Assembly (NCBI GenBank): GCA_037975125.1
Contig: CM075857.1
Span: forward strand, 72,683,345-72,747,344
Direction: 5' to 3'
Origin: Latrodectus hesperus
Lineage: Eukaryota; Arthropoda; Arachnida; Araneae; Theridiidae
Length of the DNA stretch: 64,000 bases
Under the pieces are notes generated by a model, which searched no databases, had not been told where the DNA came from, and saw only the letters and a program-made list of their open reading frames with translations. Every line of letters begins with the position of its first letter. Position 1 is the first letter of the stretch. Shown piece after piece: positions 48,505-62,770 of this stretch. The translations under genes and the position numbers were made by a program.

Positions 48505-48845
48505 CTAGGCACTTTCGCCGTGCTACTGCCTTATATCTTTCGAATGGCAAGCCTTGGACTGTACTCTTCTTTACTCCACACATTTATTTCTGACTTCCCT
48601 CGAGCAACTGCATTTAGAATGCCAACTGGTCACGACTGTTTTCGTGCCCATCTCTTCCGTTATAACATTGTGGACTCCCCTCTGTGTTCGATTTGTATGT
48701 CGGGACATTTATGACTGCTTCACATTTGGATGAGTGCTCTTCACTATCATTTTTTCTTGTCGTGTTACAAGATATTGGAGAGCTCTTTGTCTAATGGCCT
48801 AGTGGCCAAACGACACAGGCATTTGTAAATAAATAATAATTATCA
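48505..48845 (+). pseudogene. Non-LTR retrotransposon 3' end (different family)
   Basis: The C-terminal tail of a non-LTR retrotransposon ORF2, distinct from the other three copies. In frame: LLHTFISDFPRATAFRMPTG, HDCFRAHLFRYNIVDSPLCS and ICMSG, then a one-base frameshift near 48706 to TFMTASHLDECSSLS, then a further shift to RVTRYWRALCLMA and a TAG at 48800. The CxxC (PLCSIC) followed by H-x(4)-C (HLDEC) is the Cys/His motif common at the end of RNase H-bearing non-LTR proteins. It ends in GTAAATAAATAATAATTATC, a likely A-rich 3' tail. The 5' boundary near 48505 is approximate and no RNase H or reverse transcriptase remains. Family assignment rests on remembered motif patterns. Confidence 0.8.
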
Positions 48846-51078
<2,233 letters not shown>

Positions 51079-51095
51079 TTAACCAACTCAGCGTC
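51079..51095 (+). mobile_element. piggyBac-like left terminal inverted repeat with TTAA
   Basis: TTAA (51079-51082) followed by CCAACTCAGCGTC (51083-51095). The reverse complement of 57021-57037 reads TTAACCGACTCAGCGTC, 16 of 17 identical. PiggyBac elements insert at TTAA, duplicate it and begin with CC, so the site fits. The transposase start at 52922 on the minus strand is about 1.84 kb away, the distance expected for a roughly 600-codon transposase ending near this terminus. Confidence 0.75.
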
Positions 51096-52344
51096 TCAAA
51101 ATATTTTATGAATCTGTGAAAAGTGTTCCCTCCTCAAAACCAGATGTTGTACTTTTTCGTTCATTACTAACTTCCCTTGAACTGGTCAAAAATCGTCAGT
51201 TATTTCTTCGCTCTCTATGGGAAAATTTCTTACTCCCCGAAAACTGTCACAGGGGAGAATTTGGGAGGGGGATGTCACTTTACTACCCTATGTAGGGTTG
51301 CATATATTTAGCAGTTTACTAGAATGAATTGTACATCCAAATAAAAGTGAATAAAAATAAAAAAAACATACATCACATTTTTTGTATTATTTTTAGAAAG
51401 TAAAAATAATAAATAACTATTTATAGGGTAATTTATAAAATAAAGAAATTTTTCAGAGTTTTCATGTTAGCCTAGTGAATAATATGAAGTACCAAGGATA
51501 ACAATTGCCCTTAAATTATAGTTATGGACTTTTTATGCTCTCTCTTTGATTACTAAACGTAATTTTTTGCTTAAATTACTTTTTCTCAACTCGAAACTGC
51601 TCAATCTGAGATAAAATGTCACTTTTCATATATTTTGGGGAAAAAATGCAAGAAAATTAATTTTATTGGTTAATCTGATTTATTTTATTTCAGTGCATTT
51701 ACTAAGTAGTTTAAACTGTTATGGTCAATGTATTCTAACTTAAATAGAAGATTTGTTTATACGAGTTTATTACTTGAATTATTTTTCTATATTTTCCTAG
51801 CGTATGTGAACTGATATTTAGATATAATTAAAAATAAAAAGTTAAATAATCTTTACTACTTAATTTAAAGTTCAAAAGAGAAATGATACAATTATAATGA
51901 GTTACTTTCTTTTTTTGAGTGTGTGGATTTGTGATTCAATTTCCTTAAAATAATATCTAACATACTAAGGCTTCCTTTTTTCATTATAAAAAAGTATTTT
52001 TATAAAAATGTTTTCATTCGTAACATAATAATACTGCGAATATAAAACGTATAGAGTCTCAAATTCAAAGGGACTTTGTAAAGGAGAATATAGTCTCTTA
52101 ATTAGAAATTTGAATCTTAATTTAGAATTATAAATTTTCTTTCCGTATTTATTAATTTTTTAATTGATAAGATACTTATTTTACTATTGTTCAAAAAAAT
52201 ATTCCAATTATATTTTTATGAAAAATTTTCGTTCCTTTAAATAAGAAATTATTTACGGTTTAAATCTGAAATCCTTTTTTATGCTTATTTTCTTTTTAGA
52301 ATTTCCTTTATTAGGTTTTAAGTTTGCATTTTAGAAATTTTAAA
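51096..52344 (-). mobile_element. Decayed remainder of the piggyBac-like element (3' part)
   Basis: The interval between the readable transposase start and the left terminus has the right length for the missing C-terminal two thirds, but no frame carries a recognisable DDD triad or Cys-rich tail. A GC-balanced block at about 51110-51310 lies next to the terminus. Confidence 0.45.
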
Positions 52345-52922
52345 CGTCAAAAATTGATTGGAAGGTGCTCATTTGTAGATTTACTTAGGATATAAACTTC
52401 CACATTGTTCTCAAAAGAAAATGTGTTCGGTTATGAATTTTTTTTTATTGAAAAAATAAAATTAGGAGTTTTGTACCGTACAATTGAAGCGGTGAAAATT
52501 TTTCATAATTTTCTGAACGCATTTATTTTTAGTAATTATTCCCTGTAACAACAAAAGACCGAGAAAATTTTCATTTCTTGAATGTCAGTGGGATACTACT
52601 GACGTGATCTTGAATTTGGGGTAAGAGTATTCTCTTGTAAATAATTTGCAGCATAAATATTTGTTTCCTCCCTAATCATTTCAATTAGAGTGTCGTTCAT
52701 AAAAAATTCAAAAAATTTCAACAAATCCTTCTGATCGGGAGCTGGTACTTTCATTCCAGGAGAAACCATGAATTAAAAATATTGTGGTGCTGGAGTTTCG
52801 TTATTCACGAGATACTATTGTCTGACATAATTAACATCATCATTGTCAGATTCTTCTAATTCGGAGAAAAATACGTCAAACGTAGTTAAAAGAGAAACTT
52901 CATCTTCATTGTCATTAGCCAT
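52345..52922 (-). pseudogene. piggyBac-like transposase, N-terminal remnant
   Basis: The minus-strand frame starts MANDNEDEVSLLTTFDVFFS at 52922, with an acidic N-terminus as is usual in piggyBac transposases. It continues past stops at 52817 and 52775 into PGMKVPAPDQKDLLKFFEFF, NDTLIEMIREETNIYAANYL, SRSRQ-stop-YPTDIQEMKIF and, after a one-base deletion, LGLLLLQGIITK. This order, D-x-FF/L-x-FF, EMIxxETNxYA, W-x-PT-x-x-EMKxFLGLLL, is the DDE_Tnp_1_7 N-terminal domain layout. The third stop (TAG) stands where the conserved Trp is expected. Beyond about residue 200 only shreds remain (HFLLRTMWKFIS near 52420) and the catalytic DDD region is not readable. It is a dead copy, enclosed by TTAA-anchored termini at 51079 and 57037. 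Confidence 0.82.
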
Positions 52923-55103
52923 TTTTTAAATGTTTCTTAAAATATAAATTTGACAAAAAAAGAACTGATTTTAATATTTTAATTATCAATATCAAAATTT
53001 ATTCTCTTTGAGACTTGAAAATCTCTTTCAAGAGAAGAAAACGCGCTTCTAAATTAAAGTATAGCAATGAATCAGGGTATGAAACCAGTTTTTCATTCAA
53101 CTAGAACAATCGAACCCGCTTTCATTCCTTCCGTAACTAACTTGAAACATCCCTACTCATACAGGAAGTTACACGTGTGATGAAATATCTTCCTTGAAAT
53201 GGATTCCTGATGTACATGGGAAACTGATTGAAATAGTACCATTGAAAATTTATAAAAATTGTAGAGAAAATAAATTTAATACCTCATCCTTTAATATATT
53301 CAACTTTATATGATCATTAATTTCTCAATATTTTCAAGAAATCCAACGAGTAGTGAATTAGTGAAAAATATTTGAATATTTTAGGAGCTATCTATAACTA
53401 CTGTTGGACAATAAAACAATATAATATTATTAATATGATAGAAACAAATCAATACAAAACAGGTTTTGCTTATCAAATCATGAAAAATTTTAGAAATCCT
53501 AGTTGTATAAAAATTATAAACTTTATAAACATTTTACTTTTGCATAAGTAAAGTAGAATTTTGTAAAGAAAATTTCATAAGAACAATTTATGTGAAATAT
53601 TTAAAATTTCTAAACACGGGAAAACTACAAAAATAAGGTTAATCAATCAAATTTAATTTCCTTAGCTATATGTTATCTACATTTTATTTTTTTGAAATAA
53701 AATCACAAAGTTAAATTTTATTTTAATTTTTCTTATTGTGTTCGATATTTTTTTGTTAATACTAATAAAGTACTTAATAACTTTGCAGATAATTATTATG
53801 TCTGAAAATTTTAATTCATTTTTATCTTCTTTTGTATAAATTATCTCGATATATGTTTTCAAAATACAAAGACATTTTTATAGATAAAATGCAAAAGCTT
53901 ATTTGTACATTTTAAACTTTTTTGAGATAGAGCGAGCTTACAAAAAAATTTATTTTAAAAGTGCTGAAATAGCATTAATATTCCACATGCTGAATTTTAG
54001 AAATTTATATATCAAGAATTAAAGTTGAAAAAATTATGGAAATAGGAAAAGTAATGATTTTTTAAATTGATAAGATACATTTTTAAAGACTTGAAAATGA
54101 AAGAATTTGTATAATTGTTGTAAGCATCTATTTTTCTATTCTTCAATATATAGAATAATAGTTTAAAAAAAGGTTAATGTGTTTTAAATTATCAAAAATT
54201 TATTTAAGTTGGAAAAGTTGTTTTTGTATGAAAAGATTCTTACTTTTTTTTTTGCTAGAAATTTAAAGTATACCTGCAATTCTAAACTAATCGGTATTAT
54301 AATCTTTATTGATATTATTCAATATTAAGTTTGTTGGTCTTCACATAACTAATATATGCCCAGATTTTGTTGCTATTTTTTAATGTAGTTTTGTTTTACA
54401 AATACAAATAACATTATATTCTTGCAGAAAAATTGCTTATAATTTAAATATTCTAATATCTTATTTTATATTAAATAAGAACTATTTTGCAAGTTTATAT
54501 TCATATGTATTTTTAAAAAAATGGTAAATAATTATTGCAGAATTTAAACAACTAATTAAGTTATTTAGAAGCTTATATTTCATTTAGAATTGAATTTTAT
54601 TTTTGTAATTTCTACAATTAATTTCCCTATTTTTATCAAATTTAACAATTTTATGCTATCTGAATCTTGATATAATTAATGCAGATTGAGAAAAGAAAAC
54701 TAAGCTTAAATTTTTAATGATTTCTGGCACTATTTTTTAACTTACTATTTCATTCGGATGTTTCTGCCTGAGTAAATGTTCTTTGTTTTTATAACTTTAA
54801 TTGTTAAGAAATTAAGTTTTAAAAAATTTGTCTGAAATATATAATACGCTGATCATTAATTTTTAGATTTTAATGACACAGTCGATTCTATATCGAATAC
54901 ACAATTTTATTTTTAAAAGATAAATGTGACGGAATAATTTTTTGTTCAAAAAGAATAGTTAGGAAGATTTGAAAACTGTTTTGCAACAAGAATTTCTGTA
55001 GTTAAGATTATTAAATTTAAAAATCTCTTTTTGTATCTAATATTGATCGTTTTAGTGATAATTATTTGTTGAACAAACATAATAGTAATTTGTTTGATTA
55101 AAA

Positions 55104-55175
55104 ATAATTTTATTATAAAATAATTACTTTAATAAAGTTATAAACTTTTTTTATAATTTTTATAAAGTAATTATT
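55104..55175. repeat. Imperfect hairpin, about 30-bp arms
   Basis: TTATAAAATAATTACTTT on the left pairs with AAAGTAATTATTTATAA on the right, continuing with AT-rich partial pairing towards the centre. A further AAAGTAATTACTTT follows outside it. Confidence 0.7.
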
Positions 55176-55825
55176 TATAAAAAAGTAATTACTTTCCGTA
55201 AGTTTAAAGTATAATTATTTATCTGAAGTAAGGTTGTGATTTCAACTAATCGCTATTACACTAATTGAAAAGAATACCTTCTGAAGAGTATAAAACTATT
55301 TTAGACATAAAAATGTTTATCAATATTTAAATATTAAATAAAATTCACTGAATTTTCTGAAGTACAATTTACTGTTTAAAAAATTATTGATTCATAAATT
55401 TAAATTGCTTTGAAGATATTATAAATTTTTATTACAGAATATTCATTTCCCACAATATTATCATTACGTCATATAAAAGAAAACTATATGGAATTTATAC
55501 AAAAAATTAAATAAAAATTAAAATGTCTTTCAAGTCAGAATCGATATAAAATCCAAAATATCGTGATTTCATTTGTTTATTTTTTATTTGTGAAAATTTT
55601 TTAATCATACGATATGTAAGAAAAATATTACAAATTAATATTGATATATTAAAAAATAATGACTTTAGTGTAACAGTTAATATTTTTGGTATACTTTAGT
55701 TTCAATATTTTGTTTCTTTCAAAAGAAATGATAGTCAAAACTTAAGCATAATATTATTTGCTTAAACTCAGATGACTATCATTCTACATTATGTTTTAAA
55801 ATGATACTTGTATTTTATGAACAAT

Positions 55826-55865
55826 ATTTCAAGAAATATAAGTATATTTCAAGAAATAGAAGTAT
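55826..55865. repeat. 20-bp tandem repeat, two copies
   Basis: ATTTCAAGAAATATAAGTAT and ATTTCAAGAAATAGAAGTAT are adjacent, followed by a partial third (CAGAAATAGAAGTA). Confidence 0.9.
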
Positions 55866-56151
55866 CAGAAATAGAAGTAACAAAATTTCAAATGCATATT
55901 AAAAGAAATTAAAGTAATAATGAACTAAAATGTAAAATGCAGTAAACTTATTCTGTAAGTTTTTTCCAATGTGTACAAAAATAAAACTATAAATTAAATG
56001 AATTTGAGTTATTATAACTTAAGAAAATATTATTAATTATGTAAAATCCATCAATTTTACTAATAAATGCAGAAGCTCTTTCATTGGGAATTAAATTTAT
56101 AAGTAACATTTACGAAATTTATTCACTTATCTAAATCATAACTTTTTTTTT

Positions 56152-56444
56152 GTAATAACCGCGGGCACTTGGGTGACTAACCCTTCGCCACAACAAGGCC
56201 GGAAACTGCTACTCATTTGTTGTTACCCAGCGGGAACCTGTGAACCAAGTCACGGAGGCGAGTAGCATTACCCGCGTCATACCACCACAGACCCGTTTAT
56301 AGGGCGGGCCACATTCATACATCAACACACAAGAAAGGACAAAGAAACACAGAGAGATAGTAACATCCATGCCCGAACCGGGATTCGAACCCGGGACCTA
56401 CAGCACAAGAGTCAGGAACGCTAACCACTCAGCCATTGGTCGGC
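56152..56444 (-). mobile_element. tRNA-derived SINE (second family)
   Basis: On the minus strand the element starts GCCGACCAATGGCTGAGTGG with an A box TGGCTGAGTGGTTA (56422-56435) and a perfect B box GGTTCGAATCC (56381-56391) inside an intact 5-bp T stem CCGGG/CCCGG. A body of about 200 bp follows and it ends in (A)9 on the coding strand (T run at 56143-56151). It is unrelated in body sequence to the SINE at 2563 and 10948. It was considered as a tRNA gene, but the acceptor arms pair poorly and the long body with an A tail argues for a SINE. No convincing target-site duplication is visible (only AGTTA). Confidence 0.85.
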
Positions 56445-56760
56445 TAACTGGTTTATAAAATGCCATTAATACAAAAAAACTGAATTAAAATAACTAAAAT
56501 AAATGTAAGTAATTAAGAAAAGAAGGAAAATGGACAAAAATGGACTTAAGAAAGGAGGCAAGCGTAGCAGAAACAAATTAAAAAATATATAGAAATATAA
56601 AATCTTTGCCCTAATCAAATATCCTAACTTAATTATATTTAAAATTAAAATTTAAAGAAGATATTTATTATACAAAATTGCATTTCATTTCTAAAATTCT
56701 AAATATTAAATTTCAGACTTGAATCTTGGTGATAATAATCAATGATTTAGATATTTGGCA
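56445..56760. other. AT-rich spacer
   Basis: Nothing recognised between the SINE and the piggyBac-like right end. Confidence 0.6.
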
Positions 56761-56780
56761 TGAAAATCAGTCTCAGTTTT

Positions 56781-57037
56781 AGTTTCCAAAAGAAAAGGCT
56801 TACAAGGGTGCGGTTCGATTCATTAAGACCCATACATCAATCCTCTGGGGGAAAAGAAAAAGGAAGTGGTTTCTGCTGTGCGAAAATATACGTCGTGGCC
56901 ACTTTTGTGGCGTAAACCTGTGCTGTATATATACGTTGCTGGCCGCTTTTAGGCTGGGAAATCCATGCCGTCGCTGGCCGCTAATTGACCAGTTTATTGT
57001 GACGTATCAGATACGTCGTGGACGCTGAGTCGGTTAA
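56781..57037. mobile_element. piggyBac-like right end with subterminal repeats
   Basis: A GC-balanced block ending in GACGCTGAGTCGG then TTAA (57021-57037), the inverted partner of 51079-51095. Inside it are four degenerate copies of CGT-C/T-G-(C)TGGCCGCT at about 56891, 56934, 56969 and 57014, spaced 43, 35 and 45 bp, and a perfect palindrome GACGTATC-A-GATACGTC (57001-57017). Such subterminal repeats are typical transposase binding arrays; that role is inferred. Whether this end belongs with the left end 6 kb away or to another copy of the family is not settled. Confidence 0.7.
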
Positions 57038-60000
57038 AGATTTAAAGGCCTTATTTTTCTTCTAATTGCCTTTAATGAATGTAAATTTTCAATATTATAA
57101 TGCAAATAAATGTAATTAACTATAAAGCTGGTTGTAATAATAAATTATTTTACATCTAGCCTAGCTTTCCAAAATATATGTGTAAATTAAAATTCAGAGA
57201 ATTTTAGTGAATGTACTTTGAACACGATTGATAATTCAAATTCGGAAAAAACAGAAAAATGTGGATTTTAAATCACTGAAATTACAGCAAACATCTTCAA
57301 CTGTAGTGTAAGTTTAATTCAAGAAATATTAAATTGAAAGCTAGAGTGTTAATCATTCAGTTAGCTGCTCATTCTAGTGCTTGATTAATTTCTGTCGATA
57401 ATTATCCCTAAAAAGTAAATCAAAGTTTTGTAAAAGCTGTATTTTGCAGGAGATAGCATTTAATTACATAGTCTTGTAAAATTCTGCTTGACTCTCAGCA
57501 TTTTATCAAAATGATTCGCAACAACAATAATTTTATTCAAGTAAGTTTAAAAAGTTTTCCCAACAAAATTTTCCACACTTAACAAATTTTATGAGTTAGT
57601 TTTTCAAAAATTACATGTAAAAGTGAAATATTTCTTAATTGACAAAATGAAAAAAGATTGCTTTTTATATCGAGCAAATTGTTTTCATTGATTTGTCTTT
57701 TCTAAGTAAATAATATTTATGATGTACATATAAATGATCTGAAGCATTGTTTTCAATCTGTGTTACATATGCATTGCATAAAGTTAATATTGAAATGTTT
57801 TTTTTTTTTTTTTTTTAATTTTTGTATGTCGGCCACAATTAATTCAGAATTTTAATCAGCATCTGAGTCTACATTTTAAATACAGATGTTTGTAATTTAG
57901 TGTAATTTTTTTTCTTTTGGGTTTAGTAATTTAATATACAAAATATTATATAATTTTCTTAACAGATTTTACTATTCCCTCTATCTGCTCATATATCAGT
58001 TTTTAATATTACTTAGCAGATTTCAATTGTTACATAACTTCTGGGGCTTTGATCTCATTTTACAACTTGGTGGCTCAGAATAAAGTCATATTATGAGGGA
58101 AATTCGCGTTTTGTCTGATAAAGTTATATCTTTCTTTTTTTAACTAATAATTCAATATGTCTTAGAAATATTAAATCCTAGAATTTTTTGACATATGGTT
58201 ATGAACTTTTAAAAATATTTTAGTTCATAATAATGTAATGTTTTTTTGTACTCTAGAAGATATTCAATTTTGTTTACTCTTTTCTTCTCTTTTTATCAAT
58301 AATTCGGTACAGAATAACGCTGTTAACTCAATAATATCTCAAACAATCAATAATGTAATTTTGTTTAACCTTAACTGGAAGAGTTGATTTAAAACTATAT
58401 AACTCTCCAAATGTTATTTATTTTTACTGTAGAATTATATTTCTCTTGCAATGTACATTCGCTTTACGTTGACAAGAGCCAATTGCTTTAAGCGTAATTC
58501 GATTAATCTCCTGTCTTGATTCATTCCCAAACTTTCTTCCCTAGTCGATCTCTTTTCGTTACAAAATACTTTATTTGTTTTTATTTAGAGAAAATTTTGG
58601 AATTTTGTGACATTCTTAATTAGATACAACTGCTGACATTTGCCGGTAGAAATCAGTTTTAAATTATCTTTAAGAATATAATTATTCTCATGCCACTAAT
58701 TTCTCACCAGATTCCTAAAAGGTACTTGGAGTCTATCAGTTTATTCAGTTATCACAAGAGAATTATTCTGGTGAAACCTTCACGATTTTCTCTCTCGATC
58801 TGAAACTTTATTATTTTTCGAAATTGTATATTGTATTTTAATGAACTAACCATTATTTAGCTTCCTATGAAAAGACGTTGTTTGTTGGATATCACTTTTA
58901 AAGGTTTTTTTGACTAATGAAATTATTATGTATCTTATATATATAATATGGAAAAAGGGCAGTAAAAAATCATGTTATATATAGTTTATAAAATAATAAA
59001 TTTATTATTTTTTGGAATAATGTCTGTGATTTTATAAAACTGTTCATTGCACTTCTAATTTTTCTGATAATATTTTTTATAAATTCAAGTTTATATATTT
59101 GTAGCTATAAAGTTTTAAATCAGATTAATATATAATTTTTGCTATTAAACTCTGAAAAGAATGTTTTATTCTATGATCATATGTATATGATTTTTATACA
59201 TCATCTTTACTTAGAAATCTTATTTAGCAATATCCGTTTAAAAATTGTGATTTTTCATCTATATTCCAAGTTTAATAAAAAATGCAAATTTTTGAATGGA
59301 TTAAGCCAAAGTACATTACATTCTTTGTCTACATTTAGAAGAAAAACCAAGTGGATCCTTAAAAGTTATAATTTCTCATTTCTAAAAAAAATTACTTTCT
59401 GAAATCTATTTGATTATCTTCAAACTTTAACTTTTAATTTGGTATAAATACCACTCAATTTTTGCCACATATTAATTTTTTCCTAAAAAATGTCTGTTTT
59501 AGATATATTATATTTCTATAGTTCTATATATTCATATCAAATCAATTTTATATGTTTTACAAAAAATATCATTAAACTAAGGAATATTAAACAATTAATG
59601 CATAGACGTATTTTCTTCATAAGAAATGAGATAACCAAAAATGATTTATATTTTTTCTATGATTATTATATTGAAACACTATTACTTATTGGTATATAGC
59701 ATAGTTAAAAAGTTAATCACAATCCTTGATGACACATTTAATTACATATGCTTTTATTGTTTATATTACACATTATTCATAAACGCAAGCAATATCATAT
59801 TTCTAAGATTTATAAGTAGAACTTTTAATCATTGTTTGTGTACACTTTTTTCTATCTTTTCAATTAAATTTTTTGTTCAAATATTAATTTCTGTACTTGG
59901 TTATTCAGAACTTCATAATGTCACAAAAGATTATAAATTATATCATCTATATTCACATTAAGATTCTATATTTTTAGTGCATTGTTTTTCATATATATTT

Positions 60001-61681
60001 TATATAATTTCTTCCTTCAAACTGTTTTATGATTTCAAATATTTAGATCTCTACCTCAGAGTTGTATTGAAAGTGTTACTCCCATAAACTGCATAACTGT
60101 GCCCAGATGATTTTATTTATCAACAATTTTACTAAGCTCTCAGATTTTTGGCCACAAAAATTAAAAATTTTTTGCTTTTTTCTAGATTTAGAATTCATTT
60201 TTAGTGCTTCATTACTTTTATGGATTTAAGGCTTTAATGAGCAGATAGATTGTAAGTACTGTTCTCAATAGATCAAAGCTAAAATTATACATTTTCAAAT
60301 AACCATATTTCTTTTAGGATAGAAAATTTGTCTTTTAAAATTGTCAAGGGGGTAAACAATATAAAAAACAAGAAATATAAGGATAATAAAAAAAACCTTA
60401 TATTATTATTACTGAAATACATTCTGCATTATTAACGACAAAAGTTTATCAACAAATTCTACATTTTTTATTATTCATTGTTTTATTTATACATTGGATC
60501 AAATTTTATGTTTTCTTTTGATTTGGATTTTATCTCATTTGAGAATATTAAAAAATAAAGATTGAGAAGGTAGGATTCTATCAAGTAACAAGAGTGATAA
60601 TTTTGAAAAGAAAAAAAAGTAAATTTTACACTTATTTAGTTTTTATTAAATTTCAAAATGATACTATACACATATTTTCAATAAAAATATTAATTTTTTG
60701 CAAATTTTTAATTGAAGACGTACTTTATTTTCTTCTATATTATGAATACTTGTATTTACTTTTGATTAATAATTCTTAATAAAGAATATGAATAAAGTAC
60801 AGATAAAATAAAATATATATAATATAGTGACATTTAATTTCATCTATAATGAATTTTTTTTTCGAAATGACATTTAATTTTTCAGTTTAAAATATTCATT
60901 TTTGGAAAACTTCAAATTATTATTTCCTTTTCTGAGTAAATTGTTCCATTTAGCATGCATTGTGCATCAAAATATGGTATTTGAAAGCATTCTTGCTTAA
61001 ATAAGATTATTTTATTTTTAAAAAATATGCAAGAGGCCTTTTTTAAATGAAAAATTTTCCTTAAATATTCTGAAATTTGTATTATAAAAGCAGCCTTAAT
61101 TCTTCCCTTTGAAAAAGTATCTTTTAAATTCCCTAAAAATCCTGTAACACATATTTTACCTATTACAGGAGCTACTTTTACAAGTATGCTTAAAATTAAA
61201 GGTATGTATATTAAACATGAAAGTTCAAACTTTTCATTGAAGCATTTCTGTTTCACTTTTACTTATTTTCACTGCATAACATTAAAAATTGAAATATCAC
61301 AACACTTTCGAAATAGATAAGAATTAAATTTCAATGAAGGGTATAACATAGTATATTTGAATTTACACCGTATTCTTAAAAATCTAATATGAATATTCTT
61401 CGTGTGATTAACCTTAAAGTGCTTGACAATTAATTTAACTTTCAGCTGAACTATAAAGTATTGTTCTAAATTTGAATTGGCACTAGTTAATATAATTTTA
61501 ATTAAAGCTATCAATAATAACTTATTCAGTTACTTTTATAATCATCGATTCTCTATCAAGTAACTCTCCTCAATCCAATTGTCAATATTATTTTAATATT
61601 GTAGTTAATACTTGGCTGGTACTTTTGCTTGTCATATATAGAGAAATTAAATGTTATTATGCATAATTTTCTCTTCTTCTA
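57038..61681. other. AT-rich spacer
   Basis: No gene supported. A (T)18 run lies at about 57798-57815. Frames at 59139-59961 (three plus-strand, Ile/Tyr/Phe-rich) and at 60912-61514 (two minus-strand, 114 and 81 codons) are within what AT-rich DNA gives by chance and show no recognisable domain. A slightly more balanced patch at 58440-58780 is unexplained. Confidence 0.55.
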
Positions 61682-61691
61682 TCTCTCTCTC

Positions 61692-61767
<76 letters not shown>
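61682..61767. repeat. (CT)n-(AT)n compound microsatellite
   Basis: About 13 bp of CT, a GT step, then about 72 bp of AT. Confidence 0.97.
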
Positions 61768-61770
<3 letters not shown>

Positions 61771-62123
61771 GATTTTTATTCATTTTAATGCAATATTAGT
61801 TATTTCATTAAAGAGTATTACATCAATTAGAATGTCCGGTTAGTTACTAATCGCATTATTAAAGGATTACTGTATTAATTTAAAAATGTTTCTTTCACTC
61901 TCTAATATTTTTTAAATATCAAATTCCAAAACAAAATATGCATTCAACTGAAGTATATTATAAAATGTTATTTTATTAGCATTGAGAATTCGAAGAATAT
62001 GTTAATTCTTTGTAATTAATTTTTGAACTCAAAAAAATAATGTAATGTCATTTTACGTTCTCTCTACATTTAATATTTGTTTTGCATGAAGAACTAGTAA
62101 GTTACAAATTTTTTCATAAAGCC

Positions 62124-62183
62124 AAGAATATACTAGAATTAGTATATTCTTGAATAGCCTAGAATTAGTATATATATACTAAT
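62124..62183. repeat. Hairpin followed by a 20-bp perfect palindrome
   Basis: Arms 62124-62135 (AAGAATATACTA) and 62140-62151 pair perfectly around GAAT. At 62164-62183 ATTAGTATATATATACTAAT is its own reverse complement. Both share the TAGAATTAGTATAT motif. Confidence 0.93.
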
Positions 62184-62735
62184 ATCGCTATCAGTTTATT
62201 CCGTTGTTATCATTTGCATTTAAAACTATTGTTATATTTCTATATTTTATCAAGTCTTCTTTGTTTCGAAATTCGCGAATAACACAGTAATTAAATATTT
62301 AAAGAAGAATCGAAAATTTAAATAACAAGTCAAATCTCTAAAAGTATATACAATTATAAAAACTTGAAAAAAAAATTAAATAACTAAAAATGGGAAGATT
62401 TAAATGTTAATATTTAATTTTAATTTATTTTTCCCAAAAAAATAATTGATACAAAAATCTCAAAAAATTAATAATCTGAAATAAATCTCAAATAAGTCCT
62501 TTTGAGACTTTCTGTTTAAACGATATTAATTCAGATATAAAAAAACATAATTTCAAAAATAATTATCTAAATTCATTTATTTATTTTACTTTTGTCAACG
62601 AGGATACAAAGATAACTTAAATAATTTGTATTTATAATTAGATAACAAAATGAAATTAAAATTAAAAATGTTATCAACCATTCTTAATATCTGATCTCCT
62701 TTTTATTAAGTATGTAATAAAAATGTATTAACAAG

Positions 62736-62770
62736 AATTATAATAATGCATGAAATGCATTATTATAATT
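62736..62770. repeat. Perfect hairpin, 16-bp arms, 3-nt loop
   Basis: Arms 62736-62751 and 62755-62770 are exact inverted complements around GAA. A partial third arm (ATAATAATGCAT) follows at about 62778. Confidence 0.95.

Larger units (their letters stand above)
52923..56151. other. AT-rich interior of the possible piggyBac composite
   Basis: The 5' flank of the transposase (52923-53230) is moderately balanced and contains no second copy of the terminal sequence. From 53230 on it is plain AT-rich DNA with a 20-bp tandem repeat (55826-55865) and an imperfect hairpin (55104-55175). No gene is supported; the minus frame at 53677-53862 is Lys/Ile-rich noise. Confidence 0.5.

Noticed and set aside
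56381..56444. Possible functional tRNA gene (A and B boxes, intact T stem) on the minus strand
   Set aside because: The acceptor arms pair poorly and the tRNA-like part runs straight into a 200-bp body with an A tail, so it is a SINE head.
59139..59961. Three consecutive AT-rich frames resembling mitochondrial membrane proteins, considered as a mitochondrial insertion
   Set aside because: No recognisable mitochondrial gene motif; Ile/Tyr/Phe/Leu bias is what AT-rich DNA yields by chance.
60912..61514. Two adjacent minus-strand frames of 114 and 81 codons considered as a split gene
   Set aside because: No motif, no good splice signal joining them, and the lengths are near chance expectation at this base composition.
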